From: Scytalidium lignicola
Lineage: Eukaryota > Ascomycota > Leotiomycetes
Direction of reading: 5' to 3'
DNA length: 39,775 nucleotides
Assembly: GCA_002812745.2 (NCBI GenBank)
Contig: NCSJ02000373.1
Location: 1-39,775 of the forward strand
Within the stretch, counting starts at the first letter, position 1; each line of letters begins with the position of its first letter. Under the pieces are notes generated by a model. That model worked only from the letters and a program-made list of their open reading frames with translations. It did no database searches and was not told where the DNA came from. Below are positions 33,396-39,775 of the stretch, piece by piece. A program made the translations under genes and the position numbers.

Positions 33396-33420
33396 GTGTG
33401 TGTGTGTGTGTGTGTGTGTG
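33396..33420. repeat. (GT)12 microsatellite
   Basis: A pure GT tract directly after an N at 33395. It is intergenic. Confidence 0.95.
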
Positions 33421-34833
33421 AAAAGGGTGACACCAAGGAGCGTTTCGTCGACGTGGTTACTGATGATTGGGGTAGCGAGACTCGGCCGTTGGCTCACATA
33501 CCACGATCGTCACGCTGACCAGTGGGCTCTGGGTGTTGATACGTCCTCGTAGAAATGAGCTGATTGAGTCTGGACCGTCCTGAGATTGCACGTCGGTTTT
33601 GAATTCTGCTCTCTTTTCTGCCTTGTCTAAAGTCTGCTTGCTATACCCCTCACCTCAGCTTGGATACAATTTTTCGATCGTGCCCACATCGAATCCCGTC
33701 TCTCTCTTGCCTCAGGCGACAACGACAAGCGCATGAAACGTGCTAACAATCCATGCGCAAGCCATCGGTTTTCTGGGCCCATGAAGCCCGCCCTGATTGG
33801 ATGGGTCTAATCTGCGCGTAGCCGCTCTGCATATGCAATGCAAGTGCTCTGGCGCACAAGAGCAAGCTAGTTATTGCTGGCTAGTCAAGAGGCTGCAGGG
33901 ACCACCGATGTGTTGGAGTTTTTCTCCATAATTTACATGGAGGAGAAACCCGTGGGTGGTGGTGTGTGGATGGACAAAGATAGAAAAAACAAAAACCGAT
34001 GAACCGGGGGACTAGAACAAGGGGGGTACAGGCGGTGAGATCCGTAAGATACGTGGGTCACGTATTGCCAATGATTTCTGGGGTGTGACTTGAATGGATA
34101 AACGTGACAGGCGCTTTGTGACCGTTTCCGAAAAAAGTCGCTCATGGTGTTAGGATTCCTGATAATTGAAATCGGGTGCGCCATAATTTTGCCGGTTGTT
34201 GAAGAAGTGAGTACAGTAAACATGCTACTGTACAAAAGGGATCTGCATTGCATCCGTCGATTGAGCAGCATGTCCATGCACTATTGAGTTCCGATGTGGA
34301 GATCTGAGATTGCCTGCAGAGTAAACTGCAAAAATAGGCTAGAAACGGGTTTTGAGGCGCATTGATAGAAAAGAAGAAAACAATATGATACAATGACAAT
34401 AAAGATAAAACCGTTGCAAGAAGCAAGTCTAAGCTTCCTGCATCTCGGTGTCTAATTATCGTATCTGGTTAATGGGATCTTTGCCCTGTTTAGGTAGCGT
34501 TTCGTATCCATTTTCCATAAAAATGTTAGGGTACTTGTATAAAAATTATTGAACTACAAATTCAAGTACATGTGGCTTGAAATGAAGTCTCAGTCCCACG
34601 TGCCTTAATTTGGAACTGGACAAATTCCTTTTTGGAGGTCCAATTTCCAAAAAAGGGTCCTCTTGAAAAACGGGGGCCGGGCGGGATGCTTTCAAGTAAA
34701 GAAATTGGGTTCAGATGAGGTCCTTGCCGTTCGTGATGGGGTACACGAGGCTTTCTTCGTCTCACTTTGGGGTGTTTGATACCAACTTAGCCGAGGGTTT
34801 TGGGCCAGCTAAGAATCCTACACAATCACGACC

Positions 34834-34934
34834 TGCTGAGTAGAATGGTTAAGGTGCGGAGTAAGCAGCACATGATTCTCATCATTTAGACATCGCCTGA
34901 GCTATCGGGGTTCACGTCCGAACCGAGCCGTCAA
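34834..34934 (+). other. possible degenerate class II tRNA-like sequence
   Basis: TGCTGAG...GGTTAAGGTGC at 34834-34857 resembles a Ser/Leu tRNA D-arm, and GGTTCACGTCC at 34909-34919 is one base off a B-box. The spacing of about 60 nt fits a long variable arm. The acceptor strands do not pair and no proper anticodon stem-loop forms, so at most it is a relic. Confidence 0.2.
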
Positions 34935-36043
34935 ATCATTTCCATGTGCTGTGCTGGAGCTTTTTTCTTTGCCTTTTTATCTGGGCCCGAAAGGAGATCA
35001 AGTCATATTGAAGAAAGTGACCAGTAACATTGAAAACTTTCGTTAAAGTTGTCCGAGGACTTGTGAACTTGTGATGTCTACTGATTGATTGATAGGGTTA
35101 CACAAACCATCTAATCAATATGTAATGAGTGGAGGATAACTATCGCGTGAGAGAGGGGACCCGTGCCCAGCGTACAGATAGGTCACTTGGTTTGAACGTT
35201 TGAACTAAACTGGTTTGTCGACCACTCTTGTTCGTACACGATTGTCAACGCCAGCTTCGGGTTTGTTCGCAAGCTTTGATAGGAATGTTACTTGTCAAAT
35301 CTAAGACAAGGCTAGGTTCATGGTGATAAGGAACCAGTCCCCCAACGGGAACATCACACGCACATAGGGAACGTACAAGCGAGTACGCACGAGGTAACTT
35401 ACTCCGTACTTGGAGATTTAGACGATTGCAGCGTAGCATTGGATTAGAATAGCAGGCTGGACAGAGTAGATGCTTGGGGGCAGAATGTCTAGACGTTTCT
35501 AAATGCAATCCATTCCCCATGTTATGCGATGCCATGCCCAGCGGATGACGCGCTGAAAGAGGTTTGGAGAGTGGTTGGCTGTTGTGTAGCACGAAATGCC
35601 GATCTGGTCTTCTAGCGGATATGGAGAGCCTTGCTCCCGGTGACCGGCGATTCATAGATCCATGCCCACCTTGGAATGTATGCATGGGACCTCAGGACCG
35701 AACCAGCAGGTGTGAAATTTTGGGGGTGGGCTGGACCCCGTGTTTTCCTTTTATCATCGACGAGGAACGATTTACGGCGCAGTTTCTTTTTTTCTTCTTC
35801 CATTGGGAGTGGCTGTTTCAATTGTTCCCATCTCCCAGACCTCACGGGCCAATTACTCTTGGCCGTAGGGGAGAGAAAAGGAGAGTGAGAAAGGGACAGA
35901 GGGACAAGAGACATAACACACCACACCACACAAAACATACACAGACTCACGAGGCTCTCTTGGTTCTCTGGTTCTCAGGCTCACACTCAAGCACGTATTC
36001 ACACCATCTTCGTCATCAATCATCTAATCAATCGCGCGCCCTG

Positions 36044-36139
36044 ATGCAGCCTTCTGCTGGCACGGTGCCGCCCGCTGCACGGATGGCAGTGGTGCCAGTG
36101 GTGCCAACGGAGCTTGGGGTCGAGAGTTACAGCAGCTAG
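36044..36139 (+). other. 31-codon small ORF after a leader-like stretch
   Basis: About 150 bases of A/C/T-rich sequence (35890-36043) with the look of a fungal 5' leader run into an ATG opening MQPSAGTVPPAARMAVVP and stopping after 31 codons. It may be an upstream ORF or part of a non-coding transcript. No homology is recognised. Confidence 0.2.
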
Positions 36140-37039
36140 TGGCAAAGGAGGGGAAAAAAAGGTGGAAGAGCAAGCGGATGAAGCTTGTTGCGGGCAGGGA
36201 CAAATCATCTGGATGCTTGCAGTGTTGCAGTGGCGGCCGCGGTGGTGTGGTGTCGGTGCTTTTCGGCGGAGCCCTTGCGTTCACCAAGGTCCCCACAATC
36301 CACTGTTGACCACCACCATGCCTTTGTGTGTCCAACCCATCTTTTTTTCTGCCCTGCTTACCTACCACCACCACCTTGATGTGGTTACTGCTTTGGGGAG
36401 GTGTCTTTCGAACCCTTTCGTACCCTAACTTGGTACTGTTCTTTGGCCTTGTTGTGGAGTTGAGGATGATTTGACAGATTCACCGCTGGGGGCCAGGACG
36501 CCGGCGGGTCCGGATAAGCAGAATTTTGCCCAACACGGTGGTGGCCTGCACTGCTACTCCACCTGCTTGTGGTTCGCTCGACCTGCCAAAGTCGTTGCTT
36601 TGAATCGTGCTTCGAATGGGCCAGGGCTCCTATCCGTCGTGTTCCAGGCACTTGCTGCACACCTTTTGGTTTGGAGGGTGAGTCGACTTCGCTAACCCGG
36701 CCAGTTGGAAGGGCTGCATTTCCACGCGGCTACCGCGTTTTCGATCTGAAGATGGCGGTTGATTTTGCGAGAACGGCGTCATCAGAAACGTATGGTATGT
36801 TTGTCTCGAAGAGGAAACGTTACTTTTTCAATATTTGCGGGTTGCCAACCGTGGCGGCTGCTGCTTGGTGGGATTAGGATTTTAAATGCGGAAAGGGAAT
36901 AGACTTGAGACGATCCGGAACCGGATGTTGTCCCAATAAGTCCATGACGGTGACTGGTGTTGTTCAGTACTGTACTGTGTGTTAAGGCGGTCCAGAAAAT
37001 TGCCGCGGCCAGAAAGTCAATGGGTGATCTTCTCTTGCC

Positions 37040-37059
37040 ATCAATCAATCAATCAATCA
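37040..37059. repeat. (ATCA)n microsatellite
   Basis: About five ATCA units lie in the gene-free region. They give a short repetitive open frame on the minus strand. Confidence 0.85.
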
Positions 37060-37884
37060 TGGCGGCTCTGAATAATCAGGGCCGTGACCAGCAGCGTAGT
37101 GAGGGATCCGTTGAATCGTTCTGCAAATAGGCGTGCGCCCAGCTTGCTTGCATATCCCGTTCTTCAGACACCACCCACACACACACACCCATCAGCACCC
37201 AGCCCTGCCCTACCGACAGCGGCGGGTGCTGCATCTCATCTTTCGTCACTTTCTGCTTCGTGTGTGCCTTTTGGCCGCAAGAGAGATTCTGCACTCCAGG
37301 CGCGTCTCTGGCAGGACGGACCACGGTGCTACTGCGCATGTGCATAACTGATCCATCAAACTAAAGTCCAGGACAAACCGCAGTGCAGCTACGAGAGATC
37401 CCATCGGAGATTTCGCAGGACCCAGCTCCCATTGTGGTCCGCGGGCGTGCTCTGTGCGCGGCTGGGCTCAGGCTTGATCGCTGCGAGGTTAAACTGCACC
37501 AACTGCAGTGCCGGCGGGATCGTCTTGCAGCTTTGCAGTCGATCTCCAAACGGCCTCAGGAGCACAGATAGATCTGAAACCGACAACCCCATCCCCCCTT
37601 CCCTCGCACAAGCACAGCACAGCACCTGGGAGCACGTACATCCATCCATCGAGCGAACCAAGATCTTCCTATGCCTTAATTTAAAACTGTACCTTCTCTT
37701 CTTTCCTTTTTGCTGCAGCGCACAGAAGGAGGCAGCGTGGCAGCGAAGACAATGTGAAAAGAGCGGTACGGATCTTCATTCCTTCCCGAGCATTGATTGG
37801 CATTGGACCGACGGAGAGTGCAGGGCTAATTTGCTACAGTAATTTGGTTTCTTTGCACTTGTTGACAGAAACGGGGGGAGGGGA

Positions 37885-37898
37885 AGTACAGTACAGTA
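37885..37898. repeat. GTACAGTACAGTAC tandem cluster
   Basis: Two overlapping exact GTACAGTA copies in the same pentamer-spaced form as the clusters at 9897 and 12299. Confidence 0.9.
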
Positions 37899-38428
37899 CT
37901 TGGGAGCTACTTGGCCGCTCGACTGCAAATGAATGACTGATTGGATTATTCATCAACGCGCCAAAAGACAGCCAGACGGTATCCAACGGCGGCTCCTCAG
38001 ACACGCTGTCTTGTCCCTTTGCTTTTGTCCAGGTGCCTTCGGGTGTGCTGTCCGGTCTGGGCTGGCCTGGAAGATTGGGATCTGATCTCGCCCAGGACCG
38101 GATGGGTACTTTGCTGTATATTGGACTGTACTATACATGATTTGGTCATGATTTGATTGTTTTTATTTTTACTTTTCCAGAACATGCTCCGGGCCGGTGT
38201 CTACAGTACTGTTCCGCTAGAAGCGTGTCAACCCATTCGCTGGTAAAGGCACAAGGTGGGTGCGGGAGGGCCATGATGGGGGGGACGTCTGGGCTGAAAG
38301 GGCGCGTGCTCAGGGCAAGGCAGGCTGTTTGTGGTCGGAGTCAGTGGTGGTGCAGCGTTTTTCTTCCAGCCTCCCCCCTTCCATCGTCCCTACCCGCTGG
38401 GGAAGAGAGAAGCACCACGCAACATGTA

Positions 38429-38454
38429 CAGTCAGTCAGTCAGTCAGTCGGTCG
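38429..38454. repeat. (CAGT)n tetranucleotide tract
   Basis: About six CAGT units directly follow TGTA, so the tract begins as TGTACAGTCAGTC. It appears to grow out of the GTACAGT motif. It is the complement of the GACT tract at 9829-9854. Confidence 0.9.
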
Positions 38455-39059
38455 TGCCCAGACAATAATTCGAGGCATCTCTCGGTCTGTTCTCCTCTGT
38501 CCCGTGCAACCCGAATAGCGGGCCCCCCTGGAGCGCTCGACCATCGACCTGCTCCCACGATACAAGCAGCGCGGCCAATCCCTCCAACCTAACCCTTCCA
38601 ACCATTCAGTCATCCCTTCGCAGCCACTACAATNCCCCCAATCAGCGCGTTAAGGCACGAATAGGTCATGTTGAGGCCAGCCCAGATCGACCCGAAAATT
38701 CAGATAAACAAATAAAAACAAATGAAATTATTGAAATTTCGCAAAGAAGGGGAAAAAAGAAAGAAAGACCAAAAATTTAATTGAGACCAAAACAAAAAGC
38801 AAGGCCCAACACTCGGGTCCCGAGGATCACTGGCTCTGGATGGTTTTACGGGGGTGGTTTAGAAGAGGGCCAGGACCATGATGACCACTGTTGTTACTTA
38901 TTTACTGCTAGCTAGTACAGTAAAATTGAAGAAGCAGCGTTGCACAAGAGCAGAGCAGAGCAGCCAGGACCTGCGCGCTCTCTCCACCGCGACTCCACTT
39001 CCGCGGTCTGGTTCTCTTCTCCTCCGGCTCCTGCTGGTGGTGCTGCTTGTTACTTGTTA

Positions 39060-39775
39060 CGCCTAGAGTAATGAACTGCTTTGCTTTGCTTGTACTGCCG
39101 GGCTTGAATGAGCTGTACAGTACTCTACTACTACTACTACTGCCTTTGGTGCTCTGCTACCTTTTCTCTCTCTCCTGTGTCCCGTCCTTCGGTGGCTGCT
39201 ACTACTGCTGTTCTACCCGGTACTCATCGATTTCCCTTTTTTCCCCCTACCCTTTCTTCCTTTCCAAGAGCCCAGTGCTGGCGCCGCTCGTTTAGCAGCC
39301 AAAGCACCGAAGAAGAAGGCACCCAAACACAGGCAAAAAAGCAACCTCAAGCATCAACACGCACCAAACACACGCACCCACACACAACGCACATCCACAC
39401 GCGCATCCACAATCCACATCCACATCTAAACCCAACCCCCCTCTCCCTCCTCCCTTCCCCCCTAGGCACTTTTTTTGCTCGCTCTCCCAGAGTCGCTCCG
39501 GTCTAGCGCCAGTGCAGCCCGTTCTTGACAGGGGACCCCCCCAGGGCACGGAATTGGCGCGAGCGCTCGGTTTTTTTTGCCAGGACGCAGCAGAATCGCA
39601 GCCAGAGCGGCGCCAGTCTGCTCTGGGCCTAGCGCCGCAACGCAGGCTCTCAACCTTTAAACTTCTTAGCACCTTCCACCACTTCCTGCAACCAACAGAC
39701 CTACGGTAAGCTCGCCCGTCGCTCGTCGCTCGTTTATCAACTGTCCGTCCATCCATTCCAATCCATCCATCCACC
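39060..39775 (+). promoter_or_regulatory. pyrimidine-rich leader-like end with a splice donor
   Basis: The plus strand is C/T-rich (39150-39300, 39430-39480) with CACA-rich stretches (39355-39430), and ends with ACCAACAGACCTACG followed by a GTAAGC donor at about 39706. This is the usual look of a fungal transcription start region and 5' leader with an intron. The coding part would lie beyond the window. Confidence 0.35.

Larger units (their letters stand above)
29278..39775. other. 10.5 kb region without a supportable gene
   Basis: Open frames of up to 193 codons exist (for example 32655-33236 and 35564-36139 plus, 35245-35685 minus), but they overlap in several frames, show no domain, signal or coding bias, and cross low-complexity DNA. 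The region holds a G18 run, CATA, CAG, GT, ATCA and CAGT microsatellites, five Ns (30817, 30929, 31326, 33395, 38634) and about 13 of the window's 18 GTACAGTA motifs. The A/C-rich stretch at 35900-36043 looks like a leader before a 31-codon frame. The end (39060-39775) is C/T-rich. The whole may be the extended upstream region of a gene beyond the window. Confidence 0.55.

Noticed and set aside
35564..36139. 191-codon plus frame with minus-strand frames of 112-146 codons
   Set aside because: Frames overlap on opposite strands, run through a leader-like stretch and low complexity, and show no homology that I recognise.
36915..36924. Perfect CCGGAACCGG, a strict Leu3-type palindrome
   Set aside because: No branched-chain amino acid gene lies nearby and such GC palindromes arise by chance. 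Kept only as a caution for the looser ILV5 site.

Overview
This is a nuclear window from a filamentous ascomycete (Pezizomycotina; a Leotiomycetes-type genome is my best guess, from overall look and not from any search). The evidence is short GT-AG introns of about 50-170 nt with fungal branch sites, very short first exons, long intergenic regions full of microsatellites, and a gene set typical of filamentous fungi. Nine protein-coding genes could be rebuilt with intact splice phases. A tenth is only a possible 5' end. No rRNA, CRISPR array, intact tRNA or intact transposon was seen.

Layout. At 0.9-7.4 kb a head-to-head pair shares a 2.4 kb intergenic region: an Opy2-like MAPK membrane anchor (minus) and a division 1, class III-type chitin synthase (plus). 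At 7.4-16.2 kb the DNA is gene-poor, with one clear gene, a small GPI-anchored Ccg-6-like cell-wall protein (minus, 3 exons), and one possible gene start at 8713. The gene-dense core is 16.2-29.3 kb. It holds, on the plus strand, an ACSS3/propionyl-CoA-synthetase-like ligase ending in a PTS1-type tripeptide, the NEDD8-conjugating enzyme Ubc12, ketol-acid reductoisomerase (Ilv5) and a serine-racemase/hydroxyaspartate-dehydratase-like PLP enzyme. After a 1.7 kb AT-rich island with a tRNA-His relic come two minus-strand genes: a Cut12/SnaD-like spindle-pole-body coiled-coil protein and a small single-BRCT protein. From 29.3 kb to the end (10.5 kb) I find no supportable gene, only low-complexity DNA, microsatellites and a recurring short motif. 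The last 700 bases look like a pyrimidine-rich leader ending at a splice donor, so a gene probably starts beyond the window.

How the genes relate. Opy2, chitin synthase and the GPI protein all concern the cell surface. The Ilv5 promoter has a perfect general-amino-acid-control (Gcn4/CpcA) heptamer and a Leu3-type CCG-N4-CGG site, as expected for branched-chain amino acid synthesis, and the next gene is another amino-acid enzyme. The rest are housekeeping genes without an evident shared pathway.

The least expected observations are: about 18 exact copies of the 8-mer GTACAGTA (or its complement), all outside genes and confined to the two gene-poor blocks; a duplicated short linear motif in the Cut12-like protein; five in-frame tandem splice acceptors at UBC12 exon 2; two degenerate tRNA-like relics; and single Ns placed mostly at homopolymer or microsatellite edges, which look like consensus artefacts.
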